Of a stretch of DNA of 64,000 nucleotides, positions 1 to 7,975 are shown piece by piece. The notes below the pieces were generated by a model, which worked only from the letters and a program-made list of their open reading frames with translations, had not been told where the DNA came from and did not search any database. Position 1 is the stretch's first letter, and each line of letters begins with the position of its first letter. Source of the DNA: JBECKS01 sp964557005 (GTDB taxonomy: Bacteria > Pseudomonadota > Gammaproteobacteria > Pseudomonadales > JBECKS01). Location of the stretch: positions 1-64,000 of the forward strand of contig CAZKYI010000007.1 of NCBI GenBank assembly GCA_964557005.1, written 5' to 3'. Position numbers and translations under genes: made by a program.

Positions 1-25
1 TCTCTAGTTTAGAATTTTCTACTTA

Positions 26-187
26 TCAACGCTCCGGTTTCTTGGGGGGATTACACACCGTGCTGCCCTGCATACCGTTATCAACCGTGATGCCACTGCT
101 CATGTGGCGAGCGTAAATGCGTTCAAGAGCCAACTGGTGGTTGGCGTTGTAGAAGGAAAAGCGATTTTGAACACAGGCAGCAATCAT
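26..187 (-). pseudogene. Truncated Rhs/YD-repeat remnant (third copy of repeat junction)
   Basis: This 53-codon frame starts MIAACVQNR, exactly like the two longer toxin-tail genes at 2977 and 4926. It follows the 2977 copy for about 43 residues (to MQGSTV), then leaves the homology and stops at 26. An in-frame TAA lies two codons before the ATG and no Shine-Dalgarno sequence is visible, so expression from here is doubtful. It is best read as the broken start of another tail cassette whose remainder has been lost. It follows the candidate immunity gene 232-627 in the direction of reading. Confidence 0.6.
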
Positions 188-207
188 TTTTTATGGGTGT
201 CCTGTTT
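55..207. repeat. Direct repeat, copy 1 of ~150 bp Rhs junction
   Basis: Positions 55-207 match 2845-2997 almost base for base, with a handful of substitutions. The right-hand ~45 bp (about 163-208) also recurs at 4896-4943. The repeat encodes the start of the Rhs-tail frames on the minus strand. Identity drops sharply outside it, as expected of a recombination unit. Confidence 0.85.
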
Positions 208-231
208 TTTCTTCTGGCTTTTTCTTGTTTT

Positions 232-627
232 TTATGGGCGAGCACTTTCCGGTCTTAATGAATTACATTCGGCATTTATTAGATTGTCATTCTCATTCTT
301 AAAACCTATAAAACAATAATTATTACCTTGAACTTCCTTGTACACAGAATAAAGACAGCTCATACCGCAAATAGCTGTAGGCACATATAAGAAAAAATAA
401 TTTTCAGCGTTTTGTTTTTTTACAATATAAGAAACCCTTCTATACTCAACTGCTTCATCAATCAAATTCATTTTTGATACATAATGATTAAATATGACCG
501 TTGGCAGACCAACTTGTTTTTCTATCAAAATTTCAATTTTTTCATATTCAGTATTTGCAGCAACATAATTCCCATGGATAGAAAATAATAGGAGTACTAC
601 AAAAGATAAAGTTTTACTTATATTCAT
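232..627 (-). CDS. Secreted small protein, candidate immunity protein for the SLT toxin
   Basis: The 131-residue product begins MNISKTLSFVVLLLFSIHG, a typical signal peptide with likely cleavage after YVAA (about residue 23). The mature part has four cysteines, including a CGMSC motif, and no family I recognise. The ATG at 627 was chosen because GGAGGG lies 7 bases upstream; ATG 633 is too close to that site. The gene overlaps the 3' end of the toxin gene (614-2977) by 14 bases, so the two are probably co-translated. Position directly behind a peptidoglycan-degrading toxin, plus export to the periplasm where that toxin would act, suggests an immunity role. This is inference from context. The gene looks AT-rich beside the toxin core. 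Confidence 0.6.
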   Translation of the reverse strand: MNISKTLSFVVLLLFSIHGNYVAANTEYEKIEILIEKQVGLPTVIFNHYVSKMNLIDEAVEYRRVSYIVKKQNAENYFFLYVPTAICGMSCLYSVYKEVQGNNYCFIGFKNENDNLINAECNSLRPESARP

Positions 628-2977
628 TTGCATACCCTCCAATTTTGTATCCAGTTCCAGAAATCTTATTAACATATCTAATAATCTCTAATGCTTTCGC
701 ATCAAAGCCATTGGGATTTCCTTTGTATAAATTTTGATAATAAGGTGTTTGTTGCAAAGTCTTTGTCAAGTTATCTTTTGCCAGAATTTTCTCGATTGAT
801 AAATCTCCTTTGTTACTATTAGAAATCGCTGTCTTGATAGTACTTCCACCTGCGTTATAGGAAGCCAAGGCCAACCTGCCTTTATCTAAAGCTGATAATT
901 CTAAATCGTTAAGGCCAGCATATTTATATTGCTTATTAAACAATGATGCTGCGGCATTTATAGAAGCATTTGCATCAAATGGATTTTCTAACCCAGTTTC
1001 TTTTATTGCTATCGAAGTAAATTGAGCAATACCTTTTGCTCCCGACGGACTAACCGCAAATCTGTCAAATCTAGACTCCTGCCTAATCAGTCCCTTTAAA
1101 AGTTCTGCTGGTATATTTTGTTCTGTAGCAGCTGCACTAATCACAGGGTCATAATAATCGCCTAGTGCATTCATAATCGCTTGATCGGTTTTTCGACCAA
1201 AAATACCATCTATATTGGAACTACCTTTATCTGACAGCTCCGATAAATAACCCTGCTGAATTAATATTCCTTGTGCGCGTTCGATAAACTTAGGAGACAG
1301 TTCAGCTTTCGCTTTAGATCCTACAAAATACTGATTATGAATAACTAGCTCCAGAATCATTGCTTGTTCATCTGACATTCCCTTGAAAGATGGATTCTGC
1401 CAATCCTCTGGCAATTCAAAAGCATCTGTAACTCCAATATCTTTACCCCAATTTTCCACCATGAAATCCATCATGGCATCGGCTCTGGCCTGCATGTCTG
1501 GAGTCATCTGTGAATTGTTGTTAATTATGAGCGCCTGCATTGCTTTTTCAGTTGGTGATAGCTCCCAATCATTCATAATGACATCGGAAGAAGCGAACAA
1601 CACCCCACGCATAGCGTTGTTATTCCAAAACTTATCTTGCAGATGTTCCACACTACCGAGCTGTCCATTCTGAACATCTTGTAGTGGTTGTTGGTTGTGT
1701 TGATTATTGGGTGTGTTATCGGCACCCAATATACTACCTCTGGCGATGGCTGCAAAATGGCTGACAATGGCTGACCCGAAAGCAGTAGCAATCACCTGTT
1801 TTGAGCTTTGCACACCACCAGCATTGAAGCGTTTGTTGAGCGCATAGCTGGTGCTGGAAGCCAGCAAGGCATTGCGCGTGCTTTGTACGAGCAAGGCGCT
1901 GCCAGTTTTATTGGCATCGGTGAGCGGGTTCATGGCCGTGCTGGTCACAGCATTGATGGTCGCACCACGCCAATCGAAGGCGCGCTGATTGAACGCAGCA
2001 CTGACCCCTTCATAGGCAAAGGCCGTACCCGTGGCAGTGAAAGCACTTTGCTGGAAATCATTGCTGAACAGTTTTTTCGACAAGCCACCAATCTGATTGG
2101 CCGCTGCCGCACTCAAGCCGGCAGTCGCACCCGCCTTGAGCATTTGGTCAGCTTCAAAACCCTGCTGCAAACCCGTAGCCTGTGCCACGCCCTGCCCGGC
2201 CGCATTACCCAGCATGGAACCCAGTATCGCCTTGCCCACTTCAATTCCGTTGGCCGGATTGCCCGTCACCATTACCGTAACGGCAACACTCACCGCCGTA
2301 ACCAGCATTTCCGCAACACCGCACCCACCCCCCTGTGTACCCGCCGGAGGCGGCTGCGGAACTGTCGGCAAGGTATCCCCAATCGCCTGTTGTGCCGTAT
2401 AGCCAACCACAGACACACGGTTGGTGACCAGATTCGGAATCATCAGTGCTCTGCCCTGCGTAAGCGCTTCGCTTCCCCTCAAACCATTGGCATCGGCAAT
2501 CAAATACCACAGTGAAGCATCGCCCCACATCTGTTGCGCTATGCTCTCCAGCGTATCGCCCTGCTGCACGCTATAACTGTTGGGCGTGACCGCAGGGTAA
2601 TAACTGCTGATGGCTTCAAACCCGCTGTCAACACGCTGCGCATCAAGGTTGCCACTGCTGGCTAGCTGCTTGCCCACAGCCAGCGCAAAATACTGCTGCT
2701 TGGTGCTCGCCACACTTTCAAATGTCCCTGTTGTCTCACGGCTCTTGCGAAGCACCTGACCCTGCGCTGTGTACATGAAATCAGTGGTTTCATCTGCATC
2801 GCTGTCATACACGCTGGTCAGGTAACCGTTACTGTCGTAACTGTGCACCGTGCTGCCCTGCATACCGTTATCAACCGTGATGCCACTGCTCATGTGGCGA
2901 GCATAAATGCGTTCAAGAGCCAACTGATGGTTGGCGTTGTAGAAGGAAAAGCGGTTTTGAACACAGGCAGCAATCAT
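614..2977 (-). CDS. Orphan Rhs/YD-repeat polymorphic toxin tail with LysM, peptidoglycan-binding and SLT transglycosylase domains
   Basis: The 787-residue frame is the C-terminal part of an Rhs-type protein. Residues 10-100 contain YD-repeat-like sequence (SYDSNGYLTSVYD). About 135-182 form a LysM domain (YSVQQGDTLESIAQQMWGD). About 220-400 are Gly/Ala-rich and hydrophobic, the usual pre-toxin linker. Residues ~565-605 resemble a PG_binding_1 domain (DGIFGRKTDQAI). From ~609 to the end is a soluble lytic transglycosylase fold: RQESRF with the likely catalytic Glu near 634, then GAKGIAQFT and ASYNAGG. The toxin would cleave peptidoglycan in a target cell. The secretion and encapsulation parts of a full Rhs are missing, there is an in-frame stop just before the ATG, and no ribosome site is visible. 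It may be a silent recombination donor rather than an expressed gene. Confidence 0.75.
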   Translation of the reverse strand: MIAACVQNRFSFYNANHQLALERIYARHMSSGITVDNGMQGSTVHSYDSNGYLTSVYDSDADETTDFMYTAQGQVLRKSRETTGTFESVASTKQQYFALAVGKQLASSGNLDAQRVDSGFEAISSYYPAVTPNSYSVQQGDTLESIAQQMWGDASLWYLIADANGLRGSEALTQGRALMIPNLVTNRVSVVGYTAQQAIGDTLPTVPQPPPAGTQGGGCGVAEMLVTAVSVAVTVMVTGNPANGIEVGKAILGSMLGNAAGQGVAQATGLQQGFEADQMLKAGATAGLSAAAANQIGGLSKKLFSNDFQQSAFTATGTAFAYEGVSAAFNQRAFDWRGATINAVTSTAMNPLTDANKTGSALLVQSTRNALLASSTSYALNKRFNAGGVQSSKQVIATAFGSAIVSHFAAIARGSILGADNTPNNQHNQQPLQDVQNGQLGSVEHLQDKFWNNNAMRGVLFASSDVIMNDWELSPTEKAMQALIINNNSQMTPDMQARADAMMDFMVENWGKDIGVTDAFELPEDWQNPSFKGMSDEQAMILELVIHNQYFVGSKAKAELSPKFIERAQGILIQQGYLSELSDKGSSNIDGIFGRKTDQAIMNALGDYYDPVISAAATEQNIPAELLKGLIRQESRFDRFAVSPSGAKGIAQFTSIAIKETGLENPFDANASINAAASLFNKQYKYAGLNDLELSALDKGRLALASYNAGGSTIKTAISNSNKGDLSIEKILAKDNLTKTLQQTPYYQNLYKGNPNGFDAKALEIIRYVNKISGTGYKIGGYANEYK
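1743..2148. repeat. 406-bp direct repeat, copy A (toxin linker region)
   Basis: Positions 1743-2148 and 4484-4889 share a constant offset of 2741 bases and are nearly identical; a C/T difference near 2102/4843 is one of very few. The block encodes the shared stretch running from QMLKAGATAGL to FGSAIVSHFAA in both toxin tails. Such near-identity despite divergent toxin tips on one side implies recent duplication or gene conversion. Confidence 0.9.
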
Positions 2978-2997
2978 TTGTTATGGGTGTCCAGTTT
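2845..2997. repeat. Direct repeat, copy 2 of ~150 bp Rhs junction
   Basis: This matches 55-207 with few substitutions and carries the MIAACVQNR start of the 787-residue toxin tail. Its right end shares the 45-bp core with 4896-4943. Confidence 0.85.
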
Positions 2998-3094
2998 TTG
3001 ACTTTTTCTACTTTGATGCAGAAAATATTACTCCAATCCTGAAAAGTTTATAACAGAAACGTTACTCCGACCCCAAACGTCCCACCAAACGTCC
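2998..3094. other. Intergenic remnant with two related ACTCC motifs
   Basis: This short non-coding stretch lies between a candidate immunity gene and the next toxin tail. It holds the related words ATTACTCCAATCC (near 3036) and GTTACTCCGACCCC (3061-3074). The second resembles the TCACTCTGACCCC word seen at 58954 and 62254. No gene or clear terminator is visible. Confidence 0.4.
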
Positions 3095-3406
3095 TTATTT
3101 GTGCCACCCAACCCGTTTAGCTACTCCCGTCTTAATATCAACTTCAAATTCACTGCCAAAAAACCTTTCTGCTTTTAATACTTCTCCATTCATCTCAATT
3201 GAAACAAATGAATCACGCTTGCTAGGAGAATCAGATGAAATTCTCCATATAACACTGTCTTCGCCGTCAATACAAAACACGTTAAAGTTATGCTCATCTT
3301 CAGAAATATGCCTTTCACCAGAATAATCAAGCCGTACAACCCTTTTATCTAATCCAAGGTCAATTGTTTCATCAATTGAAGAAAGTTGGGTTTGATTTAG
3401 TTTCAT
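3095..3406 (-). CDS. Small soluble protein, candidate cytoplasmic immunity protein
   Basis: The 103-residue product has no signal peptide or membrane segment. It is acidic in its first half and predicted to be mostly beta (GEDSVIWRISSDS, EFEVDIKTGVAKRV). I do not recognise the family. Its ATG overlaps the stop of the preceding toxin tail by four bases (ATGA), the tight coupling typical of toxin-immunity pairs. The lack of an export signal suggests the cognate toxin tip acts in the cytoplasm, unlike the peptidoglycan-directed partner pair to the left. Function is inferred only from position. Confidence 0.55.
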   Translation of the reverse strand: MKLNQTQLSSIDETIDLGLDKRVVRLDYSGERHISEDEHNFNVFCIDGEDSVIWRISSDSPSKRDSFVSIEMNGEVLKAERFFGSEFEVDIKTGVAKRVGWHK

Positions 3407-4926
3407 CTCAAAACCCTCGTATTGGAGAAGCTAGATTTTGGTATCTCATCGAGAAGTTGGTACTGAAATCCACTAGTTTGATTTAATCCGAAGTTCGGTT
3501 GTGCTCCAATCCTTCCTGTCTGCATTTGGGTATTCGCAGGAACTCTAACGTCCGAAATAAACGCTGGTTTATCCCTAAGCCCTAGGTAGACTCGAATTTT
3601 TTCAGCATCACCATTCAAATGAGCAATTTCCTTCTCACGCACTAAAAACCCTCCCTGAGGTTTATTTTCTCTAACATGGACACGAACAAAATCAAGATCA
3701 TCAGCTGTTGTAAAACTCCTTACACCTGCGGAATTCGGATATGGAGGCAGCCAGCCTTGCGCTAAAGCTTCGTCACTTATGACGGATTTATTAGCCTCTG
3801 AACCTGATATTCTCCGTACATTCAAGATTTGTTGATTGCTTGCCCCCCCCGCCGCTTTCACACCTTTACCTAAGGCAAGCACACCGGCACCTGCTCCCAA
3901 ACTGATGGCTTCGATAGCTATATCAACGGCATTGGTGGGCATGAGATTGGCCAATGCAAACATAGGGAAGTTTTGACTGGCAGCCCAATGGTTCAAGGCG
4001 TCTTCACGCACGTTCACCAGCGTGGGCATTTCCGCTCGGTTATACAGTTCCCCCAGCGTGTTGATGCCGCTTTCAACGCCTTGTTCAAATGCGGTTTGAC
4101 TTCGCCCTGCGACCGGACTGCGATTGGCTTTTCTGACGGCATGGCTTGATTTTTTACCAGACGCATTCGCTGCAACACTGGCGGGCTCGTCGGCGTAAAG
4201 GCCGGCTTGTGCATTGATAAATGCGTCCATCGCGGCACTACGTGAATCCAGATTAAAAAGCATATTATCTATATCGCTGATAATACTGTTCGCTCCAAAA
4301 TCCATTCCCGAAATGATGTCAGCTATCAAGGCTGAATTGATATTTCCCTCTGCCTGCGTTTGCCCAAACTTATCTTGCAAATGTTCCACACTACCGAGCT
4401 GTCCGTTTTGTTTGTTCAGAATGTCTTCCATCGGGTCTGAGGTGTTGGCGTTGTTACCCGTTTTGCCGTTGATAGCAGTTGCTGCGATAGCTGCAAAATG
4501 GCTGACAATGGCTGACCCGAAAGCAGTAGCAATCACCTGTTTTGAGCTTTGCACACCACCAGCATTGAAGCGTTTGTTGAGCGCATAGCTGGTGCTGGAA
4601 GCCAGCAAGGCATTGCGCGTGCTTTGTACGAGCAAGGCGCTGCCAGTTTTATTGGCATCGGTGAGCGGGTTCATGGCCGTGCTGGTCACAGCATTGATGG
4701 TCGCACCACGCCAATCGAAGGCGCGCTGATTGAACGCAGCACTGACCCCTTCATAGGCAAAGGCCGTACCCGTGGCAGTGAAAGCACTTTGCTGGAAATC
4801 ATTGCTGAACAGTTTTTTCGACAAGCCACCAATCTGATTGGCTGCTGCCGCACTCAAGCCGGCAGTCGCACCCGCCTTGAGCATTTGGTAGTTATCGTTG
4901 CGATTTTGAACACAGGCAGCAATCAT
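3403..4926 (-). CDS. Orphan polymorphic toxin tail, internally deleted, with unidentified C-terminal toxin tip
   Basis: The 507-residue frame begins MIAACVQNR and then jumps within a few residues to QMLKAGATAGL, a point ~280 residues into the 787-residue relative. The YD-repeat and LysM part has therefore been deleted. The next ~135 residues are almost identical to the relative, and a short GQLGSVEHLQDKF block is shared further on. After that the proteins diverge. The last ~118 residues form the tip: GGFLVREKEIAHLNGD, then DVRVPANTQMQTGRIG and a closing GFQYQLLDEIP. That pattern recalls tips that end in a Gly-rich FQY motif and, loosely, TNT-type NAD glycohydrolases. The resemblance is from memory and weak. 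No ribosome site is seen and an in-frame TAA precedes the ATG. Confidence 0.6.
   Translation of the reverse strand: MIAACVQNRNDNYQMLKAGATAGLSAAAANQIGGLSKKLFSNDFQQSAFTATGTAFAYEGVSAAFNQRAFDWRGATINAVTSTAMNPLTDANKTGSALLVQSTRNALLASSTSYALNKRFNAGGVQSSKQVIATAFGSAIVSHFAAIAATAINGKTGNNANTSDPMEDILNKQNGQLGSVEHLQDKFGQTQAEGNINSALIADIISGMDFGANSIISDIDNMLFNLDSRSAAMDAFINAQAGLYADEPASVAANASGKKSSHAVRKANRSPVAGRSQTAFEQGVESGINTLGELYNRAEMPTLVNVREDALNHWAASQNFPMFALANLMPTNAVDIAIEAISLGAGAGVLALGKGVKAAGGASNQQILNVRRISGSEANKSVISDEALAQGWLPPYPNSAGVRSFTTADDLDFVRVHVRENKPQGGFLVREKEIAHLNGDAEKIRVYLGLRDKPAFISDVRVPANTQMQTGRIGAQPNFGLNQTSGFQYQLLDEIPKSSFSNTRVLR
4484..4889. repeat. 406-bp direct repeat, copy B (toxin linker region)
   Basis: Partner of 1743-2148 (offset 2741). 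It joins at 4890 directly to the MIAACVQNR junction, which marks the deletion that removed the YD-repeat/LysM part from this toxin tail. Confidence 0.9.
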
Positions 4927-4943
4927 TTTTTATGGGTGTCCTG
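4896..4943. repeat. 45-bp junction repeat, third location
   Basis: The segment from GCGATTTTGAACACAGG through the run of T to GTGTCCTGTTT is shared with about 163-208 and, with two or three changes, 2949-2995. It contains the stop codon of the GNAT gene and the ATG of the 507-residue toxin tail. The repeat therefore forms the boundary of the island. Confidence 0.8.
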
Positions 4944-5478
4944 TTTCTACTGTAATCAGGTCTTCAGGTAGCAGATCGAGCAACATACCATCATGGAAGC
5001 TACCGTCAGCTCCGCGTTCGTATTGCCTCATAATGCCGACACGCTTGAACCCAACCTTTTCGTAGGCACGAATCGCCTGAACATTATCAGCGGCAGGGTC
5101 AATGGTAATACGGTGATGACCTCGCTCCTCAAAAAGAAAACGACACACCAGGGCTATCGCCTCTGTTCCAAAGCCCCTTCGCTGGTACTGCGTAGAAACA
5201 AAAAGATCAATGCCTGCATGTCGGTAGTCGCGATGTAGCTTCTCCCAACCGGCAATCCATCCAATAATTTTGTTATTGAGACTGATAACAAAAGTGGAAA
5301 TACATTCCGCACCATCGGCATCGTCTCCAGAGAGCAATTCACTCCTGTCAAAATCGTCGTCAGGTTGACTCCAGTGACGGGCGACATCAGGCTCACGGAG
5401 AATCTCCAGCAAACGCGCAAGATCGCTTTCATGCACAGCACGAAGAATGATACGAGAGCCTTGCAAAACAGATTTCAT
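4930..5478 (-). CDS. GNAT family N-acetyltransferase (RimJ/RimL or AAC(6')-like)
   Basis: The 182-residue protein spans a full GNAT fold: an N-terminal substrate strand (IILRAVHESDLARLLEIL), the acetyl-CoA pyrophosphate loop (QYQRRGFGTEAIAL) and a DNVQAIRAYEKVGFKRVG C-terminal motif. It resembles small-molecule or aminoglycoside 6'-acetyltransferases and RimJ/RimL-type enzymes; the substrate cannot be read from the sequence. ATG 5478 was chosen because GAGG lies about 7 bases upstream; an in-frame GTG at 5490 is the alternative. The last residues (ETGHP and TAA) are encoded inside the Rhs junction repeat, so the natural 3' end may have been replaced by recombination. Confidence 0.8.
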   Translation of the reverse strand: MKSVLQGSRIILRAVHESDLARLLEILREPDVARHWSQPDDDFDRSELLSGDDADGAECISTFVISLNNKIIGWIAGWEKLHRDYRHAGIDLFVSTQYQRRGFGTEAIALVCRFLFEERGHHRITIDPAADNVQAIRAYEKVGFKRVGIMRQYERGADGSFHDGMLLDLLPEDLITVETGHP

Positions 5479-5557
5479 TTGAAGCCTCACTTATGTTTTT
5501 TTAAATCAAATCGTGTTCCACACTTTTTGCAGGAAAAGTTTGTAAGCGGGATAAAAC

Positions 5558-6778
5558 CTAACTCAATTTTCTTCCCTTACTCGCCGCAATTTTCAAACGC
5601 AGTGCATTTAATTTGATAAATCCTTCTGCATCTTTCTGGTTATAGGAACCTGCATCATCTTCAAAGGTGGCAATTTTTTTATCGAACAGATTGTCGTTCG
5701 CAGATTGACGACCCACCACCGACACAGCGCCCTTATATAATTTCACACGCACAAGGCCATTCACATGTTTTTGGCTTTCATCAATCAATGCTTGCAAAGC
5801 CTTGCGCTCGGGTGACCACCAGAAACCGTTGTAAATCAAATGTGCGTAGCGTGGCATCAGTTCATCTTTCAAATGCGCCAGCTCTCTGTCCAAAGTAATA
5901 GATTCAATGCCGCGATGCGCTTTCAGCATAATGGTGCCGCCAGGTGTTTCGTAACAGCCTCGGCTTTTCATTCCGACAAAACGGTTTTCCACCACATCCA
6001 GTCGCCCAACGCCATGCTCACCACCAATCCGGTTTAATTCAGCCAGCACTTGCGCAGGGCTTAAGGTTTTGCCATCAATACTCACAACATTGCCTTGCTC
6101 AAATCCCAATTCAAGATAACGGGGCTGATCGGGTGCTTTTTCAGGTGCAACTGTCCAACGCCACATATCTTCCTCGGCTTCCTTCCACGGGTCTTCCAAC
6201 AAATCACCTTCATAGGAAATGTGCAAAAGATTGGCATCCATCGAATAGGGGGATTTTTTACCGCGTTTCATTTCAATGGGAATCTGATGTTGCTCGGCAA
6301 AATCGAGCAAGCTTTGGCGTGAAGTCAAATTCCACTCGCGCCACGGCGCAATCACTTTTATGCCAGGGCTTAAGGCATACGCGCCCAGTTCAAAACGTAC
6401 CTGATCATTGCCCTTGCCTGTTGCACCATGAGAAATGGCATCGGCACCCGTTTGTTTGGCAATCTCCACCAGACGTTTTGCAATCAGTGGTCGTGCAATC
6501 GATGTGCCCAACAAATATTCGCCTTCATAAATGGCATTGGCACGAAACATCGGGAACACAAAATCGCGTACAAATTCTTCACGCAAGTCTTCAATATAAA
6601 TTTCCTTAACACCCATCGCGCTGGCCTTGGCACGCGCAGGTTCCACCTCTTCACCCTGCCCCAAATCAGCGGTAAAAGTGACCACTTCACACTGATATTG
6701 CTGCTGCAACCATTTCACAATCACCGAAGTATCCAAACCACCAGAATACGCCAACACCACTTTTTTAATTGAAGACAT
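5558..6778 (-). CDS. argG: Argininosuccinate synthase
   Basis: The 406-residue enzyme joins citrulline and aspartate using ATP in arginine synthesis. The N-terminal PP-loop LAYSGGLDTSV (residues 9-19) binds ATP. The middle carries SHGATGKGNDQVRFE and SPYSMDANLLHISYEG, both diagnostic of the family. Length is normal. An upstream in-frame ATG at 6820 would add 14 residues unlike other ArgG proteins, so ATG 6778, starting MSSIKKV, is preferred. The gene is alone on this strand and diverges from pyrC across ~135 bases. Confidence 0.97.
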   Translation of the reverse strand: MSSIKKVVLAYSGGLDTSVIVKWLQQQYQCEVVTFTADLGQGEEVEPARAKASAMGVKEIYIEDLREEFVRDFVFPMFRANAIYEGEYLLGTSIARPLIAKRLVEIAKQTGADAISHGATGKGNDQVRFELGAYALSPGIKVIAPWREWNLTSRQSLLDFAEQHQIPIEMKRGKKSPYSMDANLLHISYEGDLLEDPWKEAEEDMWRWTVAPEKAPDQPRYLELGFEQGNVVSIDGKTLSPAQVLAELNRIGGEHGVGRLDVVENRFVGMKSRGCYETPGGTIMLKAHRGIESITLDRELAHLKDELMPRYAHLIYNGFWWSPERKALQALIDESQKHVNGLVRVKLYKGAVSVVGRQSANDNLFDKKIATFEDDAGSYNQKDAEGFIKLNALRLKIAASKGRKLS

Positions 6779-6915
6779 TGCAAGTTCTCGCGCTGAAAAA
6801 AGAGCGCATTCTAGCAACAAAGATTGCCTAACTCATCTGCCCGCGTGCATTTCTGCGCGGCTTTTATAAGTGGCTGGATTTCAGTAGCATAAGCGCCCCT
6901 GAGAGGAGCTTTCCC

Positions 6916-7956
6916 ATGCAATCCATTCGCATTCGTCAACCTGATGACTGGCATATCCATCTGCGCGATGGCGAAGCGTTGAAACACACCTGTGCCAGTG
7001 TCAGCAGGGTGTTTAAACGTGCGATTGTCATGCCCAATCTCAAACCTGCAATCGTGAACACGCAACAGGCACTGGCTTACCGCGAACGTATTCTTGCAGC
7101 ACTTCCGCCGCAGTCGGATTTTGAACCGCTGATGACGCTTTATCTCACCGAAGCCACTACAGTTCAGGAAATCGAAACAGCAGCGCAAAACCCTCATATC
7201 CATGCGTGCAAACTCTACCCTGCTGGCGCGACCACGCATTCCGATGCAGGTGTGAAAAACATCGACACCATTCTGCCGTTACTGGAAGCCATGCAAAAAC
7301 ACAACTTGCCACTTTTGATTCACGGCGAAGTTACGCACGAACACAGCGATATTTTTGAACGGGAAAAACTATTTATCGACGAAGTGTTTAGCCAACTCAT
7401 TGAAAAATTTCCGCAACTGAAAATGGTGTTTGAACACATTACTACTCAAGATGCGGTCGAATTTGTTGAAAGCAGCAGCAAATACATTGCTGCGACGATT
7501 ACCGCGCATCACTTGCTTTACAATCGCAATCACATGCTCGCAGGCGGTATTCGCCCGCACTATTATTGTTTACCAATTCTGAAAAAAAATGTGCATCAGC
7601 AAGCCTTGTTGCAAGCGGCCTGTAGCGGAAACCCGAAATTCTTTTTGGGAACCGACAGTGCACCACACGCACAACACACAAAAGAAACTGCCTGTGGTTG
7701 TGCAGGTGTGTATTCTGCACCCGCTGCCATTGAGTTATACGCGCAGGTGTTTGAACAACAAAATGCACTGGACAAACTGGAAGGCTTTGCCAGCGAATCT
7801 GGCGCACACTTCTATGGCCTGCCTTTAAACAACAGTTACATCACCCTGAAAAAACAAAGCTGGCAAATGCCTGAAAAACTTTTGCTGGGTTCAGACAACA
7901 TCATTCCCATTTGCGCAGGTGAACACCTGAGCTGGCAAACAGAACATCACCGCTGA
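6916..7956 (+). CDS. pyrC: Dihydroorotase (PyrC, class II)
   Basis: This 346-residue zinc enzyme cyclises carbamoyl-aspartate to dihydroorotate in pyrimidine synthesis. The metal ligands are visible: HIH at residues 13-15 (DWHIHLRD), the lysine to be carboxylated at 99 (HACKLYPAG), His136 in LLIHGEVTH and His174 in FEHITT. The catalytic Asp is in LGTDSAPHAQ. Length and motifs match E. coli-type PyrC. GAGAGGAG lies just upstream of ATG 6916. rnt follows after 19 bases, as in Pseudomonas-type genomes. Confidence 0.97.
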   Translation: MQSIRIRQPDDWHIHLRDGEALKHTCASVSRVFKRAIVMPNLKPAIVNTQQALAYRERILAALPPQSDFEPLMTLYLTEATTVQEIETAAQNPHIHACKLYPAGATTHSDAGVKNIDTILPLLEAMQKHNLPLLIHGEVTHEHSDIFEREKLFIDEVFSQLIEKFPQLKMVFEHITTQDAVEFVESSSKYIAATITAHHLLYNRNHMLAGGIRPHYYCLPILKKNVHQQALLQAACSGNPKFFLGTDSAPHAQHTKETACGCAGVYSAPAAIELYAQVFEQQNALDKLEGFASESGAHFYGLPLNNSYITLKKQSWQMPEKLLLGSDNIIPICAGEHLSWQTEHHR

Positions 7957-7975
7957 TATCAGCAAGCGAGATTTA

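Noticed and set aside
1808..2515. Long plus-strand frame opposite the SLT toxin tail, with a near-copy at 4549-4971
   Set aside because: Both lie antisense to the repeated linker of the toxin tails, so their similarity is inherited from the repeat. They are Arg/His-rich with no domain, and the minus frames have recognisable domains.
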